A stretch of 64,000 bases of DNA from Portunus trituberculatus (GCF_017591435.1 NC_059294.1:14512604-14576603), one strand, 5' to 3'; counted from the first letter of the stretch, positions 13,376-25,424 are shown. Numbers and translations: made by a program. The notes: generated from the letters alone by a model not told the origin.

Positions 13376-14203
13376 GCTCTCCATGCCTCGTCACGCTAAG
13401 GATTTCGGAACATGATTCGAACACATGTTGAAGTATCACCACCATAAAGAGCAAGATCTGTCCCTTCCCTCTCCCACCTCCCCTTCTGCCCCCCAGCACC
13501 GCCGCGACGGCAAGATCCCTACCGCTGAGACGAACGAACATCACTTAGAACTGTCCAGAGCTTCGAACACCTGCGCTACAAAGGACACGTCAGTGGGGAG
13601 CCTCTTGTCCTGACAGCTGAGGGCCGTAGCGAGGTGACGGCAGTGACAGCGTGGGTGTCGCTCGGTAAACATGTAGCCTGCCTCACTCCCTCTCTTTCTC
13701 TCTCTCCCTCTCTCTCTCTCTCCCGCTTTTCTCTGTGTGACCGAGTGCAAGGTTTCAACAACTCAATGCAGTCTGACACACCAACAATGTATAAACTTAT
13801 GATGACAGACACATTTTGACTGCAAACTACAAAAGGTGACTGACTGCGGTGACCAAGCGTGCATGATCGTGTATAGCAAGACTGACGTGTAACTCTCCAG
13901 AAAACTTGTTCAGTCTCGTCACACTTTCCTTATTTGTGGCGGCAATGGTGTCAGGTTGCTGCGTGGTGCGTCGGCAAGGCAGTCCGTGTGATGGCTGGGA
14001 GATTATATACCTTCACATCACAAAGGTGTACTCGGGCACCTGTATCATTGTAATTAACGGCTATTTTCGCGTTCTTTCATTTATTTTTTGTGATAATTTT
14101 ATATGATTTATTTCATGTTCTTTTCTCATTTCACTCACCGCTTTGGGAATTCCGCTCTCATTTCTGCTGCTTAATACTGTAAGTTCCACAGGAAATAGCG
14201 CAT

Positions 14204-14208
<5 letters not shown>
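13374..14208. other. Unique DNA, no confident gene
   Basis: A frame at 13,906-14,106 has a hydrophobic start and Cys residues but no proper ATG start and no family match. It is listed as rejected. Confidence 0.5.

Positions 14209-14297
<89 letters not shown>
14209..14297 (+). repeat. (CT)n microsatellite
   Basis: Forty-four perfect units. Confidence 0.97.
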
Positions 14298-14298
<1 letters not shown>

Positions 14299-14676
14299 CT
14301 TCATTCTACATTTGCTATTTTTTGTTTGAATTCCTCGCTATTCTCACCTCTCCTATTTCTCCAGTGGGCCGCGACGCCTGCTTACACTGCCACAAAGGGA
14401 GGAGAGAGGGAGGGCGGAGGGGGAAGGGATGGGGAGAACAAGAGGGAGGAGGAGAGAGGAGGAGGAAGGAGGGATATGCATTACACGCCCCTCACTCACG
14501 GAAGGGAGAAGAGGAAAGGAAGGAAAGAAGGAGTGTAGAAAGAGGAAGAGAAGACGGATAGATGGGAAAGTGGTTGAGGAAGGAAGGGAAGGAGGGGAGA
14601 TAAATTGGGAGGAAAAAGTAATACTGATTGTGGAAGGAAGATGGAAGGAGGATTAAGAAGGAAAAGGGTCGCTGAA

Positions 14677-14787
14677 AGTAGTAGTAGTTGTAGTTGGTAG
14701 TAGTAGTTGCTATAGTAGTAGTAGTAATAGTAGTAATAGTAGTGGTGGTGGTGGTGGTGGTGGTGGTGGTGGTGGTGGTGGTGTAGC

Positions 14788-14867
<80 letters not shown>

Positions 14868-14935
14868 ATAGTAATAGTAGTAGTAGTAGTAGAAGAAGAA
14901 GAAGAACAACAACAACAAGAACAAGAAGAAGAAAA
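14677..14935 (+). repeat. Compound trinucleotide tract
   Basis: Successive blocks of GTA, GTG (about 14,742-14,783), TAG (about 14,787-14,892), AGA, ACA and AGA again. Neighbouring blocks differ by one base per unit. It continues into A-rich DNA to about 15,030. Confidence 0.95.
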
Positions 14936-15077
14936 AAAGAAAAGAAAGAAAAGAAAAAAGAAAAAAGCTGAAAAGATAATGAAAGAAAACAAGAAAATAA
15001 CGACAACAAAAAAAAAAAAAAAAAAAGAAACAATAGGGAGAGCTGCCATAAACAACCTAACCACGTCATCGTCATAT

Positions 15078-15081
<4 letters not shown>

Positions 15082-15143
<62 letters not shown>
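15082..15143 (+). repeat. (GA)n microsatellite, one interruption
   Basis: About 31 units with one G-to-A change near 15,129. Confidence 0.97.
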
Positions 15144-15419
15144 TAACGCAGTATGTCAAGGGAACAACATGATACACTGACGAGGAAAAAACCTTCTTTG
15201 CATCCTATTCGCTGATGGTCCTTCAGATAGGCGCCTTTTTCCCTCCTCCTTGCTGTGGATCCATTTCGTACTTTCCTGCTAAAAACAAAGAGCTTTTCTA
15301 AATCCATCTTGATCTCTACTTTTTGTTTAAGTTCTATTTTTGTTTAATATTTTTTTCCTTACACAACATCCCTTTTCCTTCCTCTCGGTTGAGTTGGTTA
15401 AACACATACACACACAATA

Positions 15420-15422
<3 letters not shown>

Positions 15423-15475
<53 letters not shown>
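15423..15475 (+). repeat. (TC)n microsatellite
   Basis: About 26 perfect units. Confidence 0.97.
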
Positions 15476-15477
<2 letters not shown>

Positions 15478-15688
15478 ATTTTGCATTTTTATATTGAATT
15501 TTCTCTAATTTGCTCACGCCAAGTAGATTTTGAGATGAAAGTTGAAACGTCCTTTGAAAATCCAGTTGAATTTACACTCGAAGATTTGCATAACACCATT
15601 AACATCAAAGACTCGTGAAAATATAAATAGTAATACGCAGAATCAGTCTCAGTAACAACGTGCAGTGGTGAAGGCAATGCAATAGAAA

Positions 15689-15758
15689 TAGTAGTAGTAG
15701 TAGTAGTAGTAGTAGTAGCTGTAGTAGTAGTAGTAGTAGTAGCAGTAGTAATAGTAGC
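15689..15758 (+). repeat. (TAG)n trinucleotide array
   Basis: About 22 units with a CTG and a CAG interruption. Confidence 0.95.
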
Positions 15759-15879
15759 AATAATAGTGAAAACTGAAAATAACAAAGTAAAAGAGGAAAA
15801 CAAAAACAAAATGAAACAAAACAAGAGAAAACCCACGACAAAGACTCCGGATTAGACCACAAATTTCCTGCTGGGGGGG

Positions 15880-15882
<3 letters not shown>

Positions 15883-15936
<54 letters not shown>
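15883..15936 (+). repeat. (GA)n microsatellite
   Basis: About 27 units after a G8 run. Confidence 0.97.
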
Positions 15937-15940
<4 letters not shown>

Positions 15941-16336
15941 GACGGACGATAGGGCGAGCGTTCCTGTCCCAGCCGGCGAGGGGAAAACCGCAGACAATAA
16001 AAAAGTGATTTATCCCAATCCCTTGAGCATACACGGAGCGCAGCCTCTTCGGACCCCTCACGTAGGGCTGATGAGCGTGACAGAGACAAATCAATAAAAA
16101 GTGGAGAGTAGAGACTTGGAATGAGTACCACCCCACACCCATCTCCCCTCTCCCGTCTCCCTTGTCCCTATCACCCTCCTCTCTCGGCTCCTCATCTCTC
16201 ACTCCCAGCCCACAGTACCCGTGCCAGATGGGAGAGGAAATGGGGACTTGTAGGGTGAGAGAGAGGGGAATAATAAAAAGAGGAAGAGGTGAGAGTAAGA
16301 GCTTAAGTGTGATGATGACTGTCACAAGAGCTGTTG

Positions 16337-16337
<1 letters not shown>

Positions 16338-16419
<82 letters not shown>
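16338..16419 (+). repeat. (GT)n microsatellite
   Basis: Forty-one perfect units. Confidence 0.97.
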
Positions 16420-16422
<3 letters not shown>

Positions 16423-16696
16423 GGACGTTAGGAAAGTACAGGAAATGGGGGGCGTGTCTTTGGTGTAGGTGGTGAGGTGAGGAAACTGAGAGGGGCAAGG
16501 GTGAGGGCTGTGTGGGTGAGGGTTGAGAGGGTGAGGGAGGCAGTGACGGGAGGGGAAGGAGGGCAAGGCTCGGCTAATCTACATGTATGTGAAGGATAGA
16601 GTGGTGGGGCAATTTTTTGGCTGTGGTTAGATGGAAAAAAAATGGAATGTAAAAGGATGAGTAGATGGAAGATGAGAATTTGAGGGTAGGGGCGAG

Positions 16697-16729
16697 TAGG
16701 AGGAGGAGGAGGAGGAGGAGGAGGAGGAA
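16697..16729 (+). repeat. (AGG)n trinucleotide array
   Basis: About ten AGG units, followed at 16,815-16,935 by A-rich AAG and AAT stretches. Confidence 0.93.
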
Positions 16730-17314
16730 CGACAACGACAAGGACGACGATGACGAAGAAGGAATGCAAGTTAGAATATTGCTTGAAAGATAAACGACAG
16801 GAGGAAAACGCATTGAAGAAGAAGAAGAAGAAGAAAAAGATGATGAAGAAAAAGAAGAAAAAAAAGAATAAGAATAATAAGAATAAAAAGAAGAATAAAA
16901 AAACAAGAATAAGAATAATAATAATAAGAAAAAAAATTGTAATGATGAAAATTATGATAAAAATGACGATGAAAACAGTGACAAAGACCAAAAATAAATG
17001 AGAAACTGAAAAATAAAAGAAAATAGCAGTAAAGAAAAGTACCTCGAAAGGGGAGAAAATCTGAGACTGAGGAAGGGAGGGAATGAGGGAAGGAAGGAAG
17101 AGAGGAGGGAAAAAGGAGGGCAGGAAGTCGGGGCGTGGCGGGGTGTGAGGCTGCGAGGTGAGGGCTGAGGAAATATGCCAGCGTTGAGGGACTAATTGCC
17201 TTGGTAATGGTGGCGCCCGCGTGAGGTGAGCGGGAAAGTCTGCTATTATTTCTTATATACCGTTTTCGTTTCGTTTTTTTTTTCATATTTTTCCTTTCAT
17301 TTTTACTTTTCTAC

Positions 17315-17319
<5 letters not shown>

Positions 17320-17371
<52 letters not shown>
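17320..17371 (+). repeat. (CT)n microsatellite
   Basis: Twenty-six perfect units. Confidence 0.97.
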
Positions 17372-17372
<1 letters not shown>

Positions 17373-18659
17373 CGCCGCACACTCCCAAGGCGCTCGTCAT
17401 GCACCCCCTGCCGCCCTCTTCTTCTCTCCCGCCCTTCACCCTGCCTCACCTCCATGCCCCTGCCGCTCCCTCCTACGCCCTTCCCTCCACCACAGCGCTG
17501 GGTCACGACACAAATATATCATAAATTCGCCGGCATTCTCTACGCTCCTTAATCCACACGCCTCTGATTTGCATACCTCCGCGCCTCCCTCTCTCTCGCT
17601 TCCTTCAGCACCCTCGCCCTTGTGGCCCACGACATAAAGCTTATAATTACATCTACATAGTCCAAATTAAGCTATTCACTCCGGCAGGCGTTGTGTAAGC
17701 AAGTGTCAGCCTTCGGTCAGTCGTGCATGGAGTTGGTATTTCCAACAGAAATAGTTTGTTGGAAGAAAATAAGAGTTTAGGCCTTGCTGAGCTGAAGCTT
17801 AAGGGCTAAGGTGTTCAGGGGAAGAATTCTGTGTACTTTGATGGTTTTGACAGGTGGGACGAGGGGCGGCGGCCGACGGGGGTTCACAGGGGTTGTGTCC
17901 CTGGGGACTCTGGTACATAAACAAGTAGCATATGTAGGCAAACGGTGACTGCCCTGGGGAGAAGCAGAACACTGGCAAATAAACTAAAGATTATCAGAGT
18001 CTAGAATTATATCATTGTTTTGCCGTCTATTTTTTTTTTTTTTTCCAAATTCATTATCCGGAAAGGCAATACAAATCTAAAATAAAAATGTCTTCTAGTA
18101 ACAATACCAACCAATACCAACATGGTGCCCGACAGGGGGCCGGGCGCAGCCACTCGACACATGAGCTTCTCGGCGACAGCCGGTGAAGAAGAGTACACTC
18201 TGGATGACGCGCCGCCCCATGCATCCCCCTCCGCCCTGCGGTCCCCGCCCCCGCCGTGACTCGACCCTAGCGTAAACAAAGATGACAAACCTAATATCTC
18301 CTGCGGCGCCAGGCCTGATCGGCGGTATTGTAGGCCTTGGGACGCGGGGAGAGAATCCCTATGTTTGTCCGGAGATTGTAGGCCCGGGACGTGGGGGGAA
18401 GTGTTTATACAAGAACTTAATGAGAGCTGTTATGAGGCGCTGCGGGCTGCCACTGGAGGCAACCCGTACGTGGGAAGGGCAGAGGCAAAGTGAGTGTTCT
18501 TTAGGATAGACAAACTGACCCACTCGGACCCCAACCCAACCGGCGGGAACTGTTACTTTTTCTGAGCCATTTCGCCCATCATCTTTTTTTAGTCTGGCGA
18601 AAACGATGTGTGTGTGTGTATTAATGAAATAATATTTTGGTTTATTTGAATGGCAGTGT

Positions 18660-18661
<2 letters not shown>
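17372..18661. other. GC-richer unique DNA
   Basis: 17,380-17,620 is C-rich. 18,120-18,480 contains CpG-rich blocks such as CGCGCCGCCCC. No frame is convincing and no promoter motif can be assigned. Confidence 0.5.

Positions 18662-18692
<31 letters not shown>
18662..18692 (+). repeat. (GT)n microsatellite
   Basis: Fifteen units followed immediately by ACACACAA, so the end is self-complementary. Confidence 0.96.
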
Positions 18693-18693
<1 letters not shown>

Positions 18694-18962
18694 CACACAA
18701 CATACGGACACAGGCTCTTGGACACATTCAAGACAAGTTACAGAAACAAATCAACAAAATTTTCATCACTTTTTCTGTAAAGTGAGATTTATCTTGCAGC
18801 ACTGAAGTGATATCGAGTCATGCATAATAACAACGGTAAAAGCTTCATGTTGTGTCAAGTGTTTCTGGCCAGTGAGTGCAAATCTCCTGGGAATGATAGC
18901 TACGTGACGCGGACAACCAGACGGTATTTACGTGAAACCAGGTGCCCACTCCTGAATGACCT

Positions 18963-18969
18963 AAAAAAA
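18963..18969 (-). terminator. Pol III terminator T-run of tRNA-Asn
   Basis: On the minus strand a run of seven T begins 9 nt after the tRNA-Asn discriminator base. This is the usual RNA polymerase III termination signal and supports transcription of the tRNA. Confidence 0.75.
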
Positions 18970-18977
18970 CACAAACC

Positions 18978-18994
18978 CGCCCCCGGGTGGGCTC

Positions 18995-19034
<40 letters not shown>

Positions 19035-19051
19035 AATTGTGCCACGGAGGC
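18978..19051 (-). tRNA. tRNA-Asn (anticodon GTT)
   Basis: Reading the minus strand gives a 74-nt cloverleaf. The seven-pair acceptor stem is GCCTCCG with CGGGGGC (one T-G wobble). The anticodon arm TTCGG/CCGAA encloses CTGTTAA, giving anticodon GTT. The T arm GGTGG/CCACC encloses TTCGAGC. This is the standard animal nuclear tRNA-Asn sequence as I remember it, except at one D-stem position: the 5' strand reads GCAC where GCGC is expected, leaving an A-C mismatch at about positions 12-23. No CCA is encoded, as expected for a nuclear gene, and a T7 run follows on the minus strand. Nothing suggests an intron. The gene is probably functional, because one D-stem mismatch is often tolerated, but it could be a young pseudogene copy. 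It sits alone between (GT)n and (TC)n arrays, with no tRNA cluster. Confidence 0.9.
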
Positions 19052-19099
19052 ATATGTATCTCGTGGACAAATGAACAGCTTAAGATTCACTCTTTTTCA

Positions 19100-19101
<2 letters not shown>

Positions 19102-19155
<54 letters not shown>
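19102..19155 (+). repeat. (TC)n microsatellite
   Basis: Twenty-seven perfect units, about 50 bp upstream of tRNA-Asn in its reading direction. Confidence 0.97.
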
Positions 19156-19157
<2 letters not shown>

Positions 19158-19449
19158 AATGAACCAACGAGCCATGCCAAAGCCGTGTGTGCAGCAGGTA
19201 GAGCAATACAAGTGGCGGACGAGCTGGCCTGGCGATGTATTGCCTGCAAACATGCACACTGCACACCGTCACGGATTGCTTCATTCACTGCATACTTGAT
19301 TGTTTCTGCCTTAACTGTTTGACTAATCTGGCGAAGGAGTGATAGGGCTGAGTGAACAAATGAATGAATGAACGTGTGAGCGAGGGACTGAAAATCAGTG
19401 AGTGAGTACGAAAATATATGAGATGGAGTGAGGAAAATAAAATATAAAT

Positions 19450-19452
<3 letters not shown>

Positions 19453-19497
<45 letters not shown>
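19453..19497 (+). repeat. (AG)n microsatellite
   Basis: Twenty-two perfect units. Confidence 0.97.
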
Positions 19498-19501
<4 letters not shown>

Positions 19502-19895
19502 TGCCTACCAAACAATTCTCGCTAATCCCCGCCCTTGCTGGAATGTCCACTTCAAGTTTATGTCAGCGGGTCGCCTCGCTCGCAGCCAAGTCAATAAAAG
19601 AGAGAAAGGGAACTCGATAAATCAAGCCATAAAACATTCATGGTGGAACAAAGAACGTTACGAGATTTTCATGCAGTGAAAAAAGAATAGCAAAGATAAC
19701 GAAGGAGGAATTGGAAGAAACGAGAGCGAAAGAAAGATCAAAGGAATGGGAAGAACAGAGAGTGAGAGAAGAAAAGGTGGAAGTAAGAAGGAAAGGAAAG
19801 GGGAAGAGAGGAAGACAGAGTGAAAAGAACTGTATGTTAGAGAAAGGGGAGAGGATAGGAAGGGTTAAGGGAAGGATATGTTAGAAAAAGGGGAA

Positions 19896-19997
<102 letters not shown>

Positions 19998-20144
19998 CAT
20001 GAACAAGAGTGGAGAGTGGAAAGTAGGGGGCAAATCCAACACACCTGATACAATAAACATTTCAACGATGTGACGACTTGGAGGCAAGGCGGTAGTAATC
20101 GTTAAGGGGACCGCGGAGCTAAATGAGGCGTGGACGTGGATGGC

Positions 20145-20146
<2 letters not shown>

Positions 20147-20213
<67 letters not shown>

Positions 20214-20220
20214 CACACAC
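20147..20220 (+). repeat. (AC)n microsatellite, one interruption
   Basis: Thirty-seven units with a CG near 20,206. Confidence 0.97.
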
Positions 20221-20320
20221 GGCTATTAATAGTTTTGAAAAGATAAGTTCTATCAATTATTACGTGCCTATCTCCATAACACTTGTAGAAGGAAGAGGAA
20301 GAGGAGGAGGAAGAAGAGAA

Positions 20321-20352
<32 letters not shown>

Positions 20353-20394
20353 TGTAAAAGAAATACGACCTACAATGAACGTCAAACAGACACG

Positions 20395-20396
<2 letters not shown>

Positions 20397-20443
<47 letters not shown>
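20397..20443 (+). repeat. (GA)n microsatellite
   Basis: Twenty-three units, preceded at 20,288-20,352 by imperfect (GGA)n/(GAA)n. Confidence 0.97.
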
Positions 20444-20444
<1 letters not shown>

Positions 20445-21139
20445 AGAAAGAGAAAAAAAAAAGAATGCTGCGATTTGATTGGCCATAAAAGTGTGTGGTG
20501 ATCTTTTTGTGGACTGAGGCGGAGCACGGACGGCAACAAGTCGAGGCAGAAGGAAAGAGAAAAATCGAGGTCCCTCCCCCTCACACACACAAAAAGCAGC
20601 GTATATCCTGAAGAAGACGGAGAGCATGGATGAGCAGAGGGAGCGTGCAGTGTTCATCAAGGCTAACTTTCAAAACAAGCTTGAGCTGAGTCGGGACGCA
20701 GGGAATGGATCTCTATCGCTGCTACAAAACATTTCGGCGGCGACTGGTTCCGCATTTTTCCTTTTATCTCACAGACCCATCGAACTGCACCCCACACAAC
20801 AACAACACCATTAAGGGTGAAAGGTGGGGCTACGTAGCTATGAAAAGGAACCTTATGGGAAACTCTTGTGTTCTTCCCTTTTTCCCCCTCTCTCTACATC
20901 TCTCCCTATCTCTTTGTCTCTCTTTGCCAGCCGTCACAGCATGAGAATACCTGTGGAAAGGGTAGAAGGTGAGCACCAATGAGAAACAAATGTAGCCAGG
21001 TGTTGAAACAGATGATCATTGGTATTGTAGGTGCGTCAGGTCACAACACACCAGATCAGGGGGAGGCAGTGGAGTGAGGAAGGTGACCGGAGCTGACCGC
21101 AGGGAAGGGAAGAGGTCAGCATGTTAGAAGGAAAAATAG

Positions 21140-21142
<3 letters not shown>

Positions 21143-21208
<66 letters not shown>
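21143..21208 (+). repeat. (GT)n microsatellite
   Basis: Thirty-three perfect units. Confidence 0.97.
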
Positions 21209-21209
<1 letters not shown>

Positions 21210-21634
21210 CTCGCAAGCGCTTGTGTGAACGTTAACACTCGCAAACTACACTGAAAATAAGAAAAGGCACACAGTGAGGAATGATAAATAAAGAACAACG
21301 TTAACCAGAAAAGGAAGAACAGAGGGATAAACAAACATACGGACAAACATACACGCAGCTGTGCAACAACAAACAACAATTATGAGGAAGCAGAGAAGAA
21401 AAAAGAGAGACAAGTGAATGAATGAGGGGAAGAAAGGCGAGAAAAAGGTAAGAAACATGTGTGGAGGGAAAAGATGGGGAGGAAGAAAGGGTGGAAAGGC
21501 TTAAGGAGGACGAGGCGACAAGAGGGCCGAGGTATGGTCGAGTGTTGGAGGATGGGATGAGCCGAGCATGAGGCGCGAAGACCCAAGGCGGAGAAACAAG
21601 ACGAGGAGATGGAGAAGGAGGAGGAGGAGGAGTA

Positions 21635-21769
<135 letters not shown>

Positions 21770-22404
21770 CAACAACGGAGAAGGCTCCCGAGATCATGTT
21801 TCTAAATATAATAGTCAAAAGGAAAATAGAACTTAACACCTTTCCTTCTCGTACCTGCCTGTCTGCTCGTCTGTCTGGCCTCCCACTTGATTGCCTCTCC
21901 ATCTACCTGGCTAACATCTCACTTCCCTGTTTTTATGCCTGGCTTTCTGTGACCTTTCTGTGTGTTACCTTTCCTGTTTGAGTATCTAGTGTGCTACCAA
22001 CTTGTCTATCATCCTAGTTTAACTTTTCTTGCCTTCCTTGTTTTACTGTTCTGCCTACTTGTTTTTTTTTTACCTGCTTGCCTATCTAGTTTCCTATATT
22101 CCTGCTTTCTTCTCTGTCTGCTTGCCTGCCGTTCCCACTTGCCTGCCTGCCAGCTTGTCACGCCATCCGTTCTCCGTCTTCCTTCGTCCTCCCTTCGCCC
22201 GGAATCTAATTAGTGGAAGCTTTATCCCGCCACCACGTCGCTGTTTAATCAGGCGCTCTTGATGCCTTACAAGGGCCTCGTCAGAACCTTGTCGGAGAGC
22301 CTCGCCATCTCCCATCTCAAGAGGAACCATGAGGCAAACTTATCAACGAAAGGAAGTTGTACGCCTTGAACCTTGAGCATCCATGTACCCACCAAATCGC
22401 CGCC

Positions 22405-22448
22405 ATCTCCTCCTCCTCCTCCTCCTCCTCCTCCTCCTCCTCCTCCTT
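22405..22448 (+). repeat. (CTC)n trinucleotide array
   Basis: About 14 perfect units. The minus strand just beyond reads GAGATGGCGGCG, a YY1-like word at 22,396-22,409. Confidence 0.95.
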
Positions 22449-22524
22449 TCAACCTCATTGTTTTCCTCGCAGCCTCCCACGGTGAGAAGATCTGTGACTG
22501 TCTTACGTTCGTTTAAGGTACTAC

Positions 22525-22662
<138 letters not shown>

Positions 22663-22683
22663 TCTATATTTCCTATTCGCACT

Positions 22684-22684
<1 letters not shown>

Positions 22685-22729
<45 letters not shown>
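22685..22729 (+). repeat. (GT)n microsatellite
   Basis: Twenty-two units only 28 bp after the long GA array. Confidence 0.97.
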
Positions 22730-22731
<2 letters not shown>

Positions 22732-22891
22732 TGCCTGTGCGCATACACGCAAGCACATGGCAGTCTTCCTTCCCTCACATTTCTGATTGGAAGCAAATTG
22801 AGTAATTACCCGCTACGGCTTCCGGTCAACCACCCGCAGGAACTGTAATCCCGAGAGGCAAAGGCAGCCCCGGCGCGGACCCTGAGGGTTG

Positions 22892-22918
22892 GCGCCCCGC
22901 CCCGCCCCGCCCCGCCCC
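22892..22918. promoter_or_regulatory. GC-box cluster, (CCCGC)n
   Basis: Four tandem CCCGC units lie in a CpG-rich stretch (about 22,850-23,050). Read on the minus strand they form overlapping GGGGCGGGG boxes, the Sp1/KLF consensus. No transcript start can be tied to it. Confidence 0.4.
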
Positions 22919-24539
22919 TCTCCATCCCCTCGACCCAGCCACACAAACTTCCTGCATGAGCGCCACACAATGCACGCCCAGCACAACAAACACACTGACT
23001 GAGGCACCACTACGCGAAATTACCACACGGCGACGCGACATTCACCATACACCTACAGTACAGCGGCAACCTTCACCATCAATGTATTTCCTCATGTAAC
23101 ACTACAACACCAAATGTAGAATAGCAAAGCTGGAGAAGTCTGTGGTGAAACGCTGCCATCTCCCTCCCTCCCCTTCCAACACACGCAAACACACAGGCCA
23201 TGCAATACAACACACACAATACACTCAGGTCCCTTTATGGGCTCCTAAACACGCACTCCCGACAATGCCTCCTTCAGATGTAGTTTCCAATTGATCCCGA
23301 GAGAGTGCCGATGAAAGACGGGTCACACAGGGCTCCTGCATCACCCGCCGGGTCGACTGCCGCGGCCGTGGTATATGTGTGCGTGTGGCAAACTCTGAGG
23401 TCAGGAGGAGGAGGAAGAGGAGAACGAATGGGAGGAGGAAGAGGACGAAGAGGACGGGGACAACGAGGAGGATGAAGAAAAGGAAAGGGAAAGGGTGCAG
23501 GAAACGAAAAGAAGAAAAAGAAGAAGAAAAGAAGGAGGGGCAAGAGGACGAGGACAAGAAGGACGATGTCGTGAAAAAAAAAGATGAAGCAAGTCAACAA
23601 AAAGAAAATAATGACATCCTCTTTATCTCACTACCGCTGAAGAAGTAACGGCATTCCTTCTGTTGCCTGTGGTTTACTGTAAGCCAACGTTTGACCTGCA
23701 TTTAGGCGAGAGGAAAAAAGAACCCGTTGACGCTTCTGATGGTCACAGAGGAGGGAATGGCGCGGCAATAAAACCATAAAGCTGGCCAGGAAAATGTGTG
23801 TTCCCGCCGCTCCACCGCCTCCAGCAGCGCCTCCTTCTTGCTGACGCGCGCTTATTGGCTCAGGAATCACTGGGCAGTTTTCCTTGACCGTGTTGCTGAA
23901 AGGACAGCAGAATTCTTGTTTTAGCGAGGAACATTCCTATAATAAATAATCTGTTTACATTCTTGGGACGAGTTCCTCTTCTCATTCACTCATTTTTAAC
24001 GCAGACTTGAAGACTTTCAAAGATGGAGATGAGTGTCGTGGCAAGGCGCAACTCAAGACACTTTTTTTTTAGTTTTTAAGGTCCTGAAGAAAGAAGAAAA
24101 AGAAAAAAATAAGGAAAGAACGGACGAGAAGAGGCAGAATAAGTATTCGAAGTACACGTTCGTCTTGTCTGAGAAGCAAGAGACCGAGCGGGAGACGACG
24201 ACCTCTTGACCTCATAAATTCCAGTTAACATTCTTCTTTCCGGTTGAGGATAGCAGCGCGGCCACCTAGCCACGCTACGACCCTGCACACACCACCTCAC
24301 CGGGGACGCTGAACCATGACGGGGCGAACCTGCACAGAATGTTACGATGTTCCCTTAGGCGAGGCTCCCTGCGTCACGGCAGGCAAGTCGACACAGCAGA
24401 CATTCGTGACACACTTGCTTCCCCGCCTGTCTCCATTCTCGCACTCTCCGCCAGTCACCCTGCGCCGCACTGTCACCACGCAGCCAACGGGTACCATAAA
24501 TACAAAGCGAGAATTCACATTAGGGTAAGTGTTGCCAGA

Positions 24540-24650
24540 CTTCACGGGTGTTGGTGTGCGGGGCGGCGAGGGGAAGGCGATAGGGGAAGGCAAGCACGCC
24601 GCGGGGGGCAGATTACGTGAAGGGGGGGAGGGGCAATATGGCTGCCTTGC
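24540..24650 (+). promoter_or_regulatory. GC-rich promoter-like segment with YY1-like motif
   Basis: This G-rich stretch (several GGGG runs, GGGGCGGCG at about 24,560) leads to CAATATGGCTGCC at 24,634-24,646. In animals such YY1 sites often mark the start of TATA-less genes. I see no TATA box. The orientation agrees with the open frame that starts at the motif. Confidence 0.35.
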
Positions 24651-24889
24651 GCGGCTCATTACTCACTAGCGGAGACTTTCTGCCTGCCCGGGACCTCCTC
24701 CCGAGGCGCCGCAAATGGTTCGAATGTGTATTTTCATCCACTCCGGTGCGTCTCAGGAAAGCAAGTTTTCACATTAAAAAGAAGAAAATTACAAAAGTCG
24801 CTATCAGGATGAAATATCAGGGACTTAAATTTCTAAACGATAAAAGAAAAAAGTATGAACGAACTAACCCAGGAAGCCGTCACCTATAA
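24638..24889 (+). CDS. Candidate first exon or short ORF at a GC-rich promoter
   Basis: ATG at 24,638 sits inside CAATATGGCTGCC, a good match to the YY1-type motif found over the start codons of many housekeeping genes. The unspliced frame is 83 codons to TAA at 24,887. Its first 36 residues (starting MAALRGSLLTSGDF) use GC-rich codons; the rest is Lys/Arg-rich and AT-rich. This change coincides with a possible donor GTGCGT at 24,746, so the true exon may end at 24,745. The protein is not recognised. I give it weight for its context rather than for its sequence. Confidence 0.28.
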   Translation: MAALRGSLLTSGDFLPARDLLPRRRKWFECVFSSTPVRLRKASFHIKKKKITKVAIRMKYQGLKFLNDKRKKYERTNPGSRHL

Positions 24890-25345
24890 ATATTTGAAGT
24901 AAAGAACAACAACGAAAGCACCCAATTAACTGAAAACTCACAAATAAATAGAAGAAGGACAAAATATTTTACACTTCCATTTCTGAAGGGTAAAACAAAA
25001 TGAGAAATGGAAATATACACCAGCAAGAAAAAAAAAACTTAGAAATATACAAAACTAAAGAGAAGCACGAGGAGTAACGAAAACACACTATTACCTAAAA
25101 CCTGTGTAATAAATGAGGCCCAACTTTAATGACGAGGAAAAGCAAACACATTAACAAACTTTCCGCCAAGCACCACGAGAACCACGCGAGCCTCAGACGC
25201 CCACCCGAGAAGAGGTAACGCATCATCTTTATTTACCTGTCCCACACGCCACGCCAACGCCCTTCCCGTTCACAGCAAACAAAGGCGCTCAAAGAATCAA
25301 CAGGTTACGCTCACGTACACAAACATTACCTGGAGACGTCCTGGC

Positions 25346-25346
<1 letters not shown>

Positions 25347-25421
<75 letters not shown>
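25347..25421 (+). repeat. (AC)n microsatellite
   Basis: Thirty-seven perfect units. Confidence 0.97.

Positions 25422-25424
<3 letters not shown>

Larger units (their letters stand above)
22730..25346. other. GC-rich and purine-rich unique DNA
   Basis: Contains the GC-box cluster (22.9 kb), a purine-only low-complexity stretch (23,399-23,590) whose Lys/Arg/Glu frame is compositional, and the promoter-like segment at 24.55 kb. 24,900-25,200 is A-rich. Confidence 0.5.

Noticed and set aside
13906..14106. Frame with a hydrophobic start and Cys residues, possibly secreted or membrane
   Set aside because: It begins at TTG, not ATG; another frame is open over the same bases; and no family or partner exon was found.
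14492..15307. A 271-codon minus-strand open frame
   Set aside because: It is poly-Thr/Ser/Phe read through trinucleotide and A-rich low-complexity DNA, with no domain or real codon bias.
22094..22330. Minus-strand ATG frame of 78 codons rich in Arg, Gly and Lys
   Set aside because: No motif, no splice or poly(A) context, and plus-strand frames overlap it.
23379..23648. Lys/Arg/Glu-rich plus-strand frame resembling a nuclear basic protein
   Set aside because: The DNA is a purine-only low-complexity tract and the composition alone explains the peptide.
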